Source of the DNA: Ardenticatenaceae bacterium
GTDB taxonomy: Bacteria; Chloroflexota; Anaerolineae; Promineifilales; Promineifilaceae
Direction of reading: 5' to 3'
NCBI GenBank assembly: GCA_020634395.1
Contig: JACKBU010000017.1
Coordinates: 1 to 64,000, forward strand
DNA: 64,000 nt
Below, in pieces: positions 15,681 to 24,383 of this stretch. The notes below the pieces were generated by a model. That model ran no database searches. It was not told the DNA's origin and was given only the letters and a program-made list of their open reading frames with translations. The stretch's first letter is position 1. Each line of letters starts with the position of its first letter. The position numbers and the translations under genes are program-made.

Positions 15681-16616
15681 ATGTGGATGAATGACAAGCA
15701 AGCACCGCCCCAGACGTTTGATCTCTCGGTAATCATCGTCTCCTATAACACCCGCAAACTGCTCGACGACTGCCTTGCCTCTCTGTTGGCGGCGGAAGTG
15801 CCGCCGGGCGGCTTGGAAATCATCGTCGTGGATAATGCTTCCACCGACGGCAGCCCGGAGATGGTGCGCGACAAGTATCCCGGCGTGCGGCTGCTGGCCT
15901 GCCCGGAGAACAAGGGGTTTGCGGCGGCGAATAACGCCGGCACGGCCGTTTCTCAGGGTCAATACGTGCTCTTCCTCAATTCCGACACCCGCGTCGAACC
16001 CAATGCCCTGGCCGAACCGCTGGCCTATATGGCAGGCCATCCCGAAGCCGGTGCGTTGACGGTGCGACTGACATACCCCGACGGCCGTCGCGATCCGGAC
16101 AACCATCGCGGCTTTCCCACACCCTGGAACGCGTTGTGCCACTTCTCCGGCCTCAGCCGCCTCTTTCCCCACAAGCCCCGCTTCAATGGCTACTTCCAAT
16201 CCTACGCCGACTTCAGCCAGACCCACGCCGTGCCCGTCATTGCCGGTTCCTACATGCTCATGCCGCGCGCGCTGTTCGACCGCTTGGGCGGCTGGGACGA
16301 GACCTACTTCTTCTATGGCGAGGACATCGACTTCTGTTACCGCATCAACCAGGCCGGTTACCAGATTATCTACTATCCGCACGTGACGGTGCTGCACTAC
16401 AAAGGGGCCAGCTCCGGCCTGCGCAAAGAATCGGCCGATATTGCCCGGCCGCCCAAAGAAACGCGTATCAAAGTGGCCCAGGAATCGGTGCGGGCCATGC
16501 AGGTGTTTTATCGTAAATTCTACAGCCAGCAGTACCCGGCGCTGCTCACCGGCTTTGTCCTGGCCGGCATTCAGGTGCGCGGCTGGTTCCGTATTGTGAA
16601 ACATAAACTGACGTAA
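15681..16616 (+). CDS. Family 2 glycosyltransferase, rhamnosyltransferase-like
   Basis: Encodes 311 aa with a GT-A fold. SVIIVSYNTRKLLDDCL starts near residue 16, VVDNASTDGS (49-58) follows, then NKGFAAANN, the DxD-like LNSDT (99-103) and GEDIDFCYR, with the acidic residues that act late in catalysis. This pattern is that of WbbL-like transferases that add rhamnose or similar sugars to polysaccharide or lipid carriers. The ATG at 15681 has GAAGG five bases upstream. It is followed closely by a secreted glycosidase-like gene, so both may act in cell-surface carbohydrate. Confidence 0.88.
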   Translation: MWMNDKQAPPQTFDLSVIIVSYNTRKLLDDCLASLLAAEVPPGGLEIIVVDNASTDGSPEMVRDKYPGVRLLACPENKGFAAANNAGTAVSQGQYVLFLNSDTRVEPNALAEPLAYMAGHPEAGALTVRLTYPDGRRDPDNHRGFPTPWNALCHFSGLSRLFPHKPRFNGYFQSYADFSQTHAVPVIAGSYMLMPRALFDRLGGWDETYFFYGEDIDFCYRINQAGYQIIYYPHVTVLHYKGASSGLRKESADIARPPKETRIKVAQESVRAMQVFYRKFYSQQYPALLTGFVLAGIQVRGWFRIVKHKLT

Positions 16617-16627
16617 AGGAAGTGCAT

Positions 16628-18067
16628 ATGATTAGTATGAGAGGTCGCCATACGGCCGTTTCGCTCATCAGCAGTCTCGTCCTGGCCTTTTTAGGGCTGG
16701 GCCTGTTCTTCAGCCACCTCCACGCCACCCCACCATCCCCTCAACAACCTGACGATCTGGCTCTTGGCTACGGCTTTAACGTCGCCAGTTGGGACATCCC
16801 CAAACTGCAAGCGATGGGCTTTAACTGGATGAAAGTCTTCAATGCGCCTGGCAGCCGCCTGCCGGTCCACGTGCTCTTGCGCGTGCAGGCCAGCGCTGCG
16901 GAGTTCGGCAACCTGTCAGCCTTTGGCGCCTCTATGACGCAGTTGGCCCAGTCACAGGCCGGCTACGTCGACGCCTACGAGATCGGCAACGAGCCGAACC
17001 TGGACGCCAGCTACGGCTGGACCACTTCGCCCAACGCCGCCGATTACGCTGCCCTCCTCTGCACCGCCTACAGCCACATCAAAGCCGCTGATCCGCAAGC
17101 CAAAGTGATTTCTGCCGGGCTGGCGCCCACGGGCCGGGTGACGGGCAACTGGAACGGCCATCCAGGCCACAACGGCCTCTACCAGGACGAGCGCGAATTC
17201 TTCAAGGAGTTCCTGGCGGCCGGCGGCGGAGATTGTCTGGATGGCGTCGGGTACCATCCGTATGGGTTCAGCGCCGATTTTGACGCCCCTCCGGACGTGG
17301 CTTCGGCTGACCCTGACCAGAACTGTGTAAACGGCTTCTGCTTCCGGGGTGTGGAGAAAATCTACGAGATTATGCAGCAGCGTGGCTACGGCCACAAAAC
17401 AGTCTGGGCCACGGAGTTCGGCTGGCTGGTGACCCCGCCCGATCACTGCCGCGCCGATGGCTCCTGGGACGGCCGTCTCTGGCAGTTGGTCTCCGAGCAG
17501 GAGCAGGCCGACAATCTGGTAGGCGCTTTCCAATACGCCGCGGCCAACTGGCCCTGGATGGAAGCCATGATGGTCTTTAACCTCAATTTTAACCAGCCCG
17601 GCCTCTACCAGGAGTGCGAGCAGATGCGCTACTACGCCGTGCAAGGCCGTCCGGCGGAAGCTGCTCTGCGCGACATGCCCAAAGAGCAGCCGCCGGTGAT
17701 CACGGCCGTCGACGTCTGGCCGGAACAGTTGGCCGTTATCATCACTCCGGCGCAGCAGCCGTACATGGCCGTACGTTCCCTCGTCATCCATAACATCGGC
17801 ACAGAACCCGTCACCTTCACGGTGCAGGCCGATGCGGGCGCGGACCTGGTGCCGGATGTGGCCCCGACCGGCGACGTGCTGCAGGCCGGCGAACCGCGCG
17901 CCATCCAGGTGACGATTGAAAGTGCAGGACGGCCGTCAGGCATCTACACTGGCACACTTACCCTCAGCGCTACAACGGCCGTCGAAGGACTACCGGCCGT
18001 CATACCGCTGCGGCTGGCCGTGGTGGACGAGATCCAGTATGTTTATCTGCCCGCCGTCAGCCGCTAA
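16628..18067 (+). CDS. Secreted clan-A glycoside hydrolase-like protein
   Basis: Encodes 479 aa. An N-terminal signal (residues 10-33) is followed by a TIM-barrel-like domain. AYEIGNEPN (acid/base Glu122) and TVWATEFGW (nucleophile Glu263) are placed as in clan A retaining glycosidases such as GH39 or GH5. A beta-sandwich domain (about 355-465) resembles a putative cell-adhesion or NPCBM-type module. The C-terminus ends YVYLPAVSR, a tail seen on many Chloroflexota secreted proteins. The ATG at 16628 has AAAGGA eight bases upstream. The substrate is unknown. It lies 11 bp after the glycosyltransferase, probably in one transcript. Confidence 0.8.
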   Translation: MISMRGRHTAVSLISSLVLAFLGLGLFFSHLHATPPSPQQPDDLALGYGFNVASWDIPKLQAMGFNWMKVFNAPGSRLPVHVLLRVQASAAEFGNLSAFGASMTQLAQSQAGYVDAYEIGNEPNLDASYGWTTSPNAADYAALLCTAYSHIKAADPQAKVISAGLAPTGRVTGNWNGHPGHNGLYQDEREFFKEFLAAGGGDCLDGVGYHPYGFSADFDAPPDVASADPDQNCVNGFCFRGVEKIYEIMQQRGYGHKTVWATEFGWLVTPPDHCRADGSWDGRLWQLVSEQEQADNLVGAFQYAAANWPWMEAMMVFNLNFNQPGLYQECEQMRYYAVQGRPAEAALRDMPKEQPPVITAVDVWPEQLAVIITPAQQPYMAVRSLVIHNIGTEPVTFTVQADAGADLVPDVAPTGDVLQAGEPRAIQVTIESAGRPSGIYTGTLTLSATTAVEGLPAVIPLRLAVVDEIQYVYLPAVSR

Positions 18068-18177
18068 CAGCCGGGTAGACTAACGAAAATTCAGGATCCC
18101 ATCAGCAAAATTCAGGCCAATGTGTGTTACCCTTTGTTTATCTGTTTTTTCTTGCAAGCCTGCCAGGAGAAGGTAAC

Positions 18178-18987
18178 GTGGAAACAAAGGCAAGTAAAAT
18201 CGCCAGGCTGCGCATCGAAGTAGAAGCGGCGCGCACAGACCTGATCGAAGCCGAAGCCGAGCTGGCCGACTATCGCGCCGACGTTGAGGCGTTTGAGTTT
18301 ATTTTTGCGGCGCGGATGGGCGAGCGGCTGGCCGAGCTGGCGGCGGTGGAGGCAGAAGTGGCCGACCTGCTGGATCGCATCCAGCGCCGCCGCAACGAGC
18401 AGACTTTCGGCACAGATTTCCGCTCGGTGGATGAGCAGTACCGGCGCACCTGGCAGCAGCCGCCCAAAGCGGCTCCCAAACGGCCGTCTGAATCGGTCAG
18501 CGAATCAACCGAAGTGCAAATCAAAAAGCTGTACCGCCAGCTTGCCCGCCGCCTGCATCCCGACCTGACCACCGACGCCGCCGACCGTGTCCGGCGCACG
18601 GAATTGATGACGGCCGTCAACGACGCTTATGCGGCCCGCAGCCTGGCTGAGCTGCTGGCCGTGGCCCGCCAATTGGATGGCGAGCAGCCGGCCGCGCCCG
18701 CCTCCCCAGCCCAAACGGAAGACGATATGGTGCGTGCCCTGGAGGAAGAACTGATCCGCTGCCGCCGCCGCCTGCGGCGCCTTAAGTTGGAGCGGCAAAC
18801 GCTGCACACGGACCCGATGGTGGCGTTGAGCCTGGAAGTGAAACTGGCCCAGCGCCAGGGCCGCGACCTGCTAGGCGAAATGGTGCTGGAGCTGGAACGC
18901 AAAATAGCCCGTAAACAGGTGGAGCGAGATATGATTCAGGCGCAGTTCGAGAGCTTGCAACGGCCGTCATCGTCTGGTCCGGCCTGA
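18178..18987 (+). CDS. Coiled-coil protein with central J domain
   Basis: Encodes 269 aa. Residues 1-75 and about 190-265 are charged, Ala/Glu/Arg-rich coiled coils. Between them, residues about 112-165 form a J domain: KKLYRQLARRLHPDL (HPD at 127-129) and ELMTAVNDAYA. The HPD motif is what stimulates Hsp70 ATPase, so a DnaK co-chaperone role for some structural partner is likely. No Zn-finger or C-terminal substrate domain of DnaJ is present. The GTG at 18178 was chosen because AGGAGAAGG lies four bases upstream. Confidence 0.78.
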   Translation: METKASKIARLRIEVEAARTDLIEAEAELADYRADVEAFEFIFAARMGERLAELAAVEAEVADLLDRIQRRRNEQTFGTDFRSVDEQYRRTWQQPPKAAPKRPSESVSESTEVQIKKLYRQLARRLHPDLTTDAADRVRRTELMTAVNDAYAARSLAELLAVARQLDGEQPAAPASPAQTEDDMVRALEEELIRCRRRLRRLKLERQTLHTDPMVALSLEVKLAQRQGRDLLGEMVLELERKIARKQVERDMIQAQFESLQRPSSSGPA

Positions 18988-19013
18988 AGGCAGACCGGGT
19001 GCGAGCTTCCTGG

Positions 19014-19042
19014 TTGGGACCGCTGGCATAGAACGGTATAAT
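19014..19042 (+). promoter_or_regulatory. Sigma70-type promoter upstream of 19116 gene
   Basis: TTGGGA (19014-19019) and TATAAT (19037-19042) are separated by 17 bp. This is a near-consensus housekeeping promoter 73 bp before the start codon. Confidence 0.55.
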
Positions 19043-19115
19043 ACATCTACATGCTTGCAAATCGGCAGTCCTAAAAGTTATACCGTCCTCTATTGCCGCA
19101 AGGAGAAACAGCAAG

Positions 19116-19571
19116 ATGACCACGTCTATTGAAGTGAAAAAAGCGCAGTTGGAGACGGCCGTCCATTACCTGGCCGGTTTGTTGGAAGAAGGCTCCCTCA
19201 TTCAGCACTATGATCCCGAAACGCGGCGCGAAATCGCCGAAGTGCTGGAACTGATGCTGGCGAAAGTAAACGGGCTGCCAGATAACGTGCCGGATAACCT
19301 GGTGCAGGCGGCCGTCGTGCGGGCCATCGTCGGCGCCGCCGAAAATTTACATATCGAAGAAGCCCTTGAGAGAGAAGTTTTTTTGAACCGCCAAATGCGC
19401 GAAGTAGAGGCATTTGCCAGCATCCACGGCCACACTCTGACCGGTTGGGAACCTGTTTCTGGCGAGGAGGGCGTGGAATATCAGTCTTCCTGCCGGGAAT
19501 GCGGCGGGTTTGTCTATGTCAGTCTGTCCGGCACGTACAACCTGCTGCTGGATAGCTGCGAGCGGATGTGA
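19116..19571 (+). CDS. Hypothetical protein with C-terminal Cys pair
   Basis: Encodes 151 aa of no family I recognise. It is acidic and helical for about 105 residues. The C-terminal part has CRECGGF near residue 125 and one more Cys near the end, a possible half zinc ribbon. The ATG at 19116 follows AAGGAGAAACAGCAAG; a near-consensus promoter lies at 19014-19042. It precedes another small zinc-ribbon protein, but a 94-bp gap with a GGTTGG-type repeat separates them. Confidence 0.7.
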   Translation: MTTSIEVKKAQLETAVHYLAGLLEEGSLIQHYDPETRREIAEVLELMLAKVNGLPDNVPDNLVQAAVVRAIVGAAENLHIEEALEREVFLNRQMREVEAFASIHGHTLTGWEPVSGEEGVEYQSSCRECGGFVYVSLSGTYNLLLDSCERM

Positions 19572-19574
19572 GAA

Positions 19575-19646
19575 TGTTGGTGAGTTGGAAGGTTGGTTAG
19601 TTAGGTGGCAGTTAACAAACTAACGAACTAACAAACTAACCAACTT
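19575..19646. repeat. GGTTGGTTAGTT / AACTAACAAACTAACC inverted repeat
   Basis: A left half of GTTGG/TTAGTTAGG units faces a right half of AACAAACTAACGAACTAACC units around GTGGCA. It belongs to the same family as 3142-3265 and can form a stem after the 19116 gene. Confidence 0.7.
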
Positions 19647-19665
19647 AGCCCACCTCTTTCAGCCT

Positions 19666-20082
19666 ATGAAAGCAAAAGAAATTGTCTGGTTAGACAGCGG
19701 CTACGATTGCGACCACTGTGGCGGCGAGATTTTGCGGCAAAAGGCGCGACGGCCGTCGCGCCCCAACAATGCCTACTATCGCTGCCGCGTCTGTGGCTGC
19801 GAATGGACCATGCAGGGCGATGTGGTCCGCATCGGCAGCGGCGAGTCTTGCCGCGAGGCGCAAAGCCGCCGCATCGGCCCGGTCCTGGCTGAAGAGGTGG
19901 ATTGGCTGACGCGCCTGAGCCGAATCCCGCGCTGGCTGCAGGTGGTGATCGGCATCGCGCTGTTTGTGGTTTTGCTGCGCTTTGGGGGGTTCATGTTGTT
20001 CCGGCTGCTGCTGCCCGCCGTGCTCATCGGCATTGTGATCTACCTGATCATTCGTTATGGTCAGGAGCAGCAGTGGTGGTAG
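19666..20082 (+). CDS. Zinc-ribbon membrane protein, hypothetical
   Basis: Encodes 138 aa. Two CxxC pairs (Cys15/18 and Cys40/43) form a probable zinc ribbon. Two hydrophobic segments span about 96-134, so the ribbon is anchored to the membrane by its C-terminus. No named family recognised. Its last 35 bp overlap the 3' end of scpA on the other strand (20048-20082), an unusual tail-to-tail overlap. Confidence 0.68.
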   Translation: MKAKEIVWLDSGYDCDHCGGEILRQKARRPSRPNNAYYRCRVCGCEWTMQGDVVRIGSGESCREAQSRRIGPVLAEEVDWLTRLSRIPRWLQVVIGIALFVVLLRFGGFMLFRLLLPAVLIGIVIYLIIRYGQEQQWW

Positions 20083-20827
20083 CGTCTGGATTCTCGGCCG
20101 GGGCCATTTCCTCGTAAGCGCGTATCTCGATGGGGCCAAACATGGCGGTCTGCACGGCCGTGGCCTCATGGCGTTTGATCAGTTCCAGCACCGCCAGCAA
20201 AGTCACCGAAATTTCCACTCGCGACCGCTCTGAGGAGAGCAGGTCTTGAAACATAAACGATTCGCCGTGCTTTAGCCGGGCGCGCAGCCGCTTGATCTGT
20301 CCCTCAATGGTGAGCTGGCGCGGCTGGGCGATGGCCACGCTCTCTTCCAAATTTTCCGCGTGGGAGAGGACGTCCAGAACGGCCGTAATCAAACTCTCCA
20401 ACGAAATTCCCGTCATGTCCAAGCGCTCTTCCAGCTTCGGCGGGGGGGCCACGCGTAAATAAGTGCGCAGGTTTTGCTCCTCGCGCTCGTGGAGCCAGTT
20501 GGCAGCTTCCTTGAAGCGTTTGTACTGGCGCAGCTGGCGCACCAACGCCTCGGCGGGATCTTCCTCTTCTTCGCCGTCGCCGGGCAGACCAGGCGTTTTC
20601 GGCAGCAAGGCGCGGCTCTTGATCAGCGCCAGCCGCGCCCCAATCACCAGGAAGTCGATCAGCTCGTCGAGCCGGTCTTCCTTGAGCTGCTCCACCTGCG
20701 CCAGATACTGCCCGGTGATCTGCACGAGGGAAACGGCCGTAATATCCAATTCTTCCCGCTCAATCAAATGCAGCAGCAAATCCAGCGGCCCGGCGAAGGC
20801 GGGGAGGTCAATGTTGTATTTCTTCAT
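20048..20827 (-). CDS. scpA: Segregation and condensation protein A
   Basis: Encodes 259 aa. The ScpA kleisin N-terminus FAGPLDLLLHLIEREELDI is at about 11-29, with the conserved FLVIGARLALIKSRALLP segment and a C-terminal winged-helix region (VEISVTLLAVLELIKR). It bridges SMC heads in the condensin that compacts and segregates the chromosome. The usual partner scpB is not adjacent. The start at 20827 is preceded by a GAGACTGGAGA repeat rather than a strong ribosome site. The C-terminal tail is Ala/Thr-rich and overlaps the convergent zinc-ribbon gene. Confidence 0.92.
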   Translation of the reverse strand: MKKYNIDLPAFAGPLDLLLHLIEREELDITAVSLVQITGQYLAQVEQLKEDRLDELIDFLVIGARLALIKSRALLPKTPGLPGDGEEEEDPAEALVRQLRQYKRFKEAANWLHEREEQNLRTYLRVAPPPKLEERLDMTGISLESLITAVLDVLSHAENLEESVAIAQPRQLTIEGQIKRLRARLKHGESFMFQDLLSSERSRVEISVTLLAVLELIKRHEATAVQTAMFGPIEIRAYEEMAPAENPDATTTAAPDHNE

Positions 20828-20843
20828 GGGTAGTTGGGGAATG

Positions 20844-20897
20844 GGAGACTGGAGACTGGATGTCGTTCAGTCTCCAATCTCTAATCTCCAGTCTTCA
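20844..20897. repeat. GAGACTGGAGA-family inverted repeat
   Basis: GGAGACTGGAGACTGG on the left pairs with CAGTCTCCAATCTCTAATCTCC on the right. It fills the gap between scpA and the GT-C gene. Same family as 741-809. Confidence 0.7.
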
Positions 20898-20901
20898 TTC
20901 T

Positions 20902-22563
20902 TCACCTCGGTCGCATCAAACAATAAACAAAGCCATTCATCTGCACCAGTTCCACCGTTTCGTACTGCTGGCCGATGGCGTCCAGCACGGGCGGCGGGTA
21001 AAACTGCGCCCGCAAAATGACCGAATCGAAGGCCTGGTTGTTGAGCATGTCCAGCATGTCCGTCAGATCCACCTGGTTGTTATTATACAGGTTCAAAAGC
21101 TGCGTCGGATTGGTGACGATGTCGCGCCCGGCGTAAAAATTGAAACCCGCGTCCTCGCTGAACGCGGCCGTGTGCCCGGCGGCCACAAACTCGGCGATCT
21201 GGATGCCGGCGGCCGTGTCGGCGGCGGTGGGCGGGCGGCCCAGCAGGGACACGCCGGCCGAATCCACGTAGGGGATCATCTCCGGGTCGCGCGGCGCGGA
21301 GCAGGAGGTTTGCGGCGCGATCCAGACCTCGGTAGGCTTGCCCAACGCGGCGGCGATGGCCCGGAAAGCGGGCACATCGGTGGGCATGTGGAACATTTTG
21401 TTGGCCTGGATGAGAAACAACAGGCCGACGGCCGTCAGCACGGCCGTTTGCCAGCCCACCGGACGACGGCCGTCGCGCTTTTCTGCCCACTGCAGCACCC
21501 GATGAAACGCCAGCCCGGTCAAAATGCAGCTCGCCGCCACGGCCGTGGCAAAATACGATTCACCCGCGCCCCACTTACCGGCCGTCACGCTGTTCAGCAG
21601 CGCCACCACAAACCAGATGGCATACAGCGACAGCCGCTCGAAATACAACTGGTAGACGGCAAAGACCAGCGCCGCCACCGTGAGCACCGTGTGCAGTGTG
21701 AACCACTGCCGGAACAGGCCAATGGCCTGCTCACGGATGAACGGGTTCAGGTTGGCGGTGACGGTGTTCAGCAGCCACATGCCGTTGGTCGACCAGTTAA
21801 TCCACAAAAAGATGAGGCCGGTCACGGCGGCAAAAGGGATGGCCCACAGCACGGCCCGCTTCGGCTGGCGGATGAAGAAGAAAATGAACACGGCGGCGAC
21901 GGTGGCGTAGGCAAGCTGCTTGGTATACCCGGCGGCCAGCAGCAGCAGCATAACCAGGAGGAGACGGCCGTTCAATTTCTTCCCGGCCGCTTCTTCTTGG
22001 GCGATGACGGCCGTCATCAACACCACCGCCAGCGTCTCGAACATGACCATGAACATATGCTGCCGGAACAGCGGCCCGACGTGATAGACGTAGTTGGAAG
22101 CCAGAAAGGCCAGCCCCGCCAGCGCCGAAAGCCACCACCGCTTGCCCTCGCGCTGCACCGCATAGCCAATGGCCGCCGCCGTGATCAGCGTGCCCAGAAA
22201 AGAGACCAGGCGGCCGGTCCAATAGTGCGGCCCGAACAACCACACCAGCGGCACCGTCACCACGTGGAACAGCGGCGGGTAGTTGGATGAATAAAACGGA
22301 TAGGCGTTGTTGTCGCGGTAAGGCCACTGGCCCTGGCTGAAAAGCACCGTATCCATCAATTCAAAGCCTTCGCCCTGGTCATAGTCGAAGGGGAACTGAA
22401 AGAGGCGGTAGGCGTAGACGGCGTAGACAACAAAGTAGCCCACAAAGGCGGCCAGCGCCAGCCCGATCAGAATGCGCGGGGCGTAGATGGCGAGTTTGGT
22501 GGGGAGGGAAACGGCCGTTTCCTCCTCGCCTCCCTCTTGCAGCGCCACAAATTCATCACTCAT
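20902..22563 (-). CDS. GT-C type membrane glycosyltransferase
   Basis: Encodes 553 aa with about ten hydrophobic helices. The first lumenal loop after helix 1 carries DYDQGEGFELMDT, acidic residues placed like the catalytic loop of PMT_2/ArnT-like enzymes. The next loop has YPFYSSNYPPLFH, typical of this class. The C-terminal 150 residues are a soluble domain. It likely transfers a sugar from a polyprenyl phosphate carrier at the outer face. The ATG at 22563 overlaps the stop of a 64-aa membrane protein as ATGA. The exact substrate is unknown. Confidence 0.8.
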   Translation of the reverse strand: MSDEFVALQEGGEEETAVSLPTKLAIYAPRILIGLALAAFVGYFVVYAVYAYRLFQFPFDYDQGEGFELMDTVLFSQGQWPYRDNNAYPFYSSNYPPLFHVVTVPLVWLFGPHYWTGRLVSFLGTLITAAAIGYAVQREGKRWWLSALAGLAFLASNYVYHVGPLFRQHMFMVMFETLAVVLMTAVIAQEEAAGKKLNGRLLLVMLLLLAAGYTKQLAYATVAAVFIFFFIRQPKRAVLWAIPFAAVTGLIFLWINWSTNGMWLLNTVTANLNPFIREQAIGLFRQWFTLHTVLTVAALVFAVYQLYFERLSLYAIWFVVALLNSVTAGKWGAGESYFATAVAASCILTGLAFHRVLQWAEKRDGRRPVGWQTAVLTAVGLLFLIQANKMFHMPTDVPAFRAIAAALGKPTEVWIAPQTSCSAPRDPEMIPYVDSAGVSLLGRPPTAADTAAGIQIAEFVAAGHTAAFSEDAGFNFYAGRDIVTNPTQLLNLYNNNQVDLTDMLDMLNNQAFDSVILRAQFYPPPVLDAIGQQYETVELVQMNGFVYCLMRPR

Positions 22564-22754
22564 GCCGGTCGGTCCCCCAAAGGCAGCAGGCTAACGCCCA
22601 CCAGAATAATGGCCCCGGCGGCCAGCAGCGCCAGCCGCTGCGTTGGCCCCACGCCCTGAAATTCGCCCGCGCCCAGCATGTCATTGACGAATGACCCAAC
22701 CGCGGCCAACAATCCAAGGGCGATGAATGCATAACCAAGTTGTCGTTTTGTCAT
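22560..22754 (-). CDS. Small two-helix membrane protein coupled to GT-C gene
   Basis: Encodes 64 aa with two hydrophobic helices (about 7-25 and 41-58). The ATG at 22754 follows AGGAAAAG. The stop overlaps the GT-C start as ATGA, so expression is probably coupled and the protein may be a partner of that enzyme. No family recognised. Confidence 0.65.
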   Translation of the reverse strand: MTKRQLGYAFIALGLLAAVGSFVNDMLGAGEFQGVGPTQRLALLAAGAIILVGVSLLPLGDRPA

Positions 22755-22875
22755 AAAAACTTTTCCTGCCAGGAATGGTCAAACAGCGCCCAAGTTTATC
22801 CTAAAAACCTGTCTGGAAAAACCGGAAGGGAATCGCTGCTCAGAGATAAGAGGCTGGCAGCCAAACTTCCTCTCC

Positions 22876-22903
22876 TTGCTTAGCACTTTTTCTTTGCTAG
22901 GAT
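22876..22903 (+). promoter_or_regulatory. Possible promoter of tup operon
   Basis: TTGCTT (22876-22881), a 16-bp spacer and TAGGAT (22898-22903) lie in an AT-rich stretch before tupB. The match is moderate. Confidence 0.3.
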
Positions 22904-22972
22904 TGTGACCATATCGTTTGGCACACTGGAGAGGGTACTATCGACGTCATTCGCAACGGCCTGGCGCAAGCC

Positions 22973-23650
22973 ATGGGCTTGATCCTGAGCGGCGATCCGA
23001 GTTTAACCGAAGTTGTCGTGTTGTCGCTGCGTGTTTCCGGCACGGCGCTGTTGATCAGCACGTTGATAGGCATTCCTATCGGTGCGGTGCTGGGGCTGCG
23101 CCGTTTTGTGGGACGGCCGTTTGTGATGGCTTTGCTCTACACCGGCATGGGCTTCCCGCCGGTGGTGATCGGGCTGCTGGTTTACCTGTTTCTTTCGCGT
23201 AGTGGGCCGTTGGGCCAGATAGAGGCCGGCTGGATCCCGCGCCTGTTTACCCCCGAGGCAATGATTTTAGCCCAAAGCGTGATTGCCATCCCGCTGGTGG
23301 CCGGCTTTACGATGGCCGCCGTATTGGGCGTTGATCCGCAGCTGCAGCTGCAGGCGCGCGCCCTGGGAGCTACGCCCTGGCAGGCAACTTTCACAACGCT
23401 GGCCGAAGCACGCGTCGGGGTGATCATTGCCATTGTGGCCGCCTTCGGGCGCATCATCGCCGAAGTGGGGGCGGTGATGCTGGTCGGTGGGAATATCGAC
23501 GGCCGTACGCGAGTGCTGACAACGGCCGTGGTGCTGGAAACGCGCAAAGGCAACTTCGATCTGGCAATCGCCCTGGGGATTACTTTGATCGGACTGGCTT
23601 TTGTGATTAACACGACCGTGTTGTTGTTGCAGCGGCAGGTGAGCAGGTGA
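22973..23650 (+). CDS. tupB: Tungstate ABC transporter permease
   Basis: Encodes at least 225 aa with about five helices and the EAA-type loop ARALGATPWQATFTTL near residue 125, as in TupB/WtpB. Together with the ATPase and the binding protein that follow, it imports tungstate or a related oxyanion. The first ATG in frame is 22973, but it has no ribosome site. GGAGAGGG at 22928-22935 points to a start at the ATC codon 22940, eleven codons upstream, which would add the IDVIRNGLAQA segment that resembles family N-termini. No ATG, GTG or TTG lies in frame between the TAG at 22898 and 22973. Confidence 0.88.
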   Translation: MGLILSGDPSLTEVVVLSLRVSGTALLISTLIGIPIGAVLGLRRFVGRPFVMALLYTGMGFPPVVIGLLVYLFLSRSGPLGQIEAGWIPRLFTPEAMILAQSVIAIPLVAGFTMAAVLGVDPQLQLQARALGATPWQATFTTLAEARVGVIIAIVAAFGRIIAEVGAVMLVGGNIDGRTRVLTTAVVLETRKGNFDLAIALGITLIGLAFVINTTVLLLQRQVSR

Positions 23651-24378
23651 ATACGCCTCTCTATCACTTGCAGCAGGTTGAAAAAGTGTACGACGGTCGT
23701 TCTGTCTTGCACATCGAAGAACTGTCTGTGTATGCGGGAGAGATTTTGGCGCTCGTGGGGCCAAGCGGTGTGGGTAAAAGCACACTGCTGCGCCTGCTCA
23801 ACTTTTTGGAGCGGCCTACCAGGGGCAGTATCACCTTTCGTGGACGGAAATTTGACGGGCAGGAGGAGGTGCCGCTGGCTGAACGGCGGCGGGCGACGAC
23901 GGTATTTCAACGGCCGTTTCTCCTCAACCGCAGTGTGCGGGCCAACGTGGCATACGGCCTGCGCCTGCGCGGCCAATACGACGGTGAACAGCAGGTGGCG
24001 GATGTGCTGCAGCGGGTGGGACTGCAGGATGTGGCCGACCAAAATGCGCGTACGCTGTCTGGCGGCGAAGCCCAACGGGTGGCCCTGGCCCGGGCCATTA
24101 TCCTGCAGCCAGACGTGCTGCTGCTGGACGAGCCGACGGCCAACCTGGATCCCTACAACGTCAACCTGATCGAGAACATCGTGCGGCAGATGAACGAAAC
24201 GCAGCAGATGACCATTGTGCTGGTGACCCACAACGTGTTCCAGGCCAGACGCCTGGCCCATCGGGTGACGCTGCTGTTAAACGGCCGTGTGATAGAAACA
24301 GCGCCCACCGAAACCTTTTTCAACACCCCTCATGATGCTCGCACCGCGGCTTTTGTGCGCGGCGATATGGTTTATTGA
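23647..24378 (+). CDS. tupC: Tungstate ABC transporter ATPase
   Basis: Encodes 243 aa, an ABC ATPase with Walker A GPSGVGKST (38-46), Q-loop FQRPF, signature LSGGE (137-141), Walker B LLLDEPT (Asp161, Glu162) and the switch His in LVTHN. It energises the TupB permease. It starts with GTG at 23647, which overlaps the tupB stop as GTGA. No C-terminal regulatory TOBE domain is present, as usual for TupC. Confidence 0.92.
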   Translation: MNTPLYHLQQVEKVYDGRSVLHIEELSVYAGEILALVGPSGVGKSTLLRLLNFLERPTRGSITFRGRKFDGQEEVPLAERRRATTVFQRPFLLNRSVRANVAYGLRLRGQYDGEQQVADVLQRVGLQDVADQNARTLSGGEAQRVALARAIILQPDVLLLDEPTANLDPYNVNLIENIVRQMNETQQMTIVLVTHNVFQARRLAHRVTLLLNGRVIETAPTETFFNTPHDARTAAFVRGDMVY

Positions 24379-24383
24379 TCGTC

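Noticed and set aside
20860..22290. Long open frame opposite the GT-C gene
   Set aside because: Antisense shadow, rich in His/Gln/Arg, with no ribosome site or known motif.
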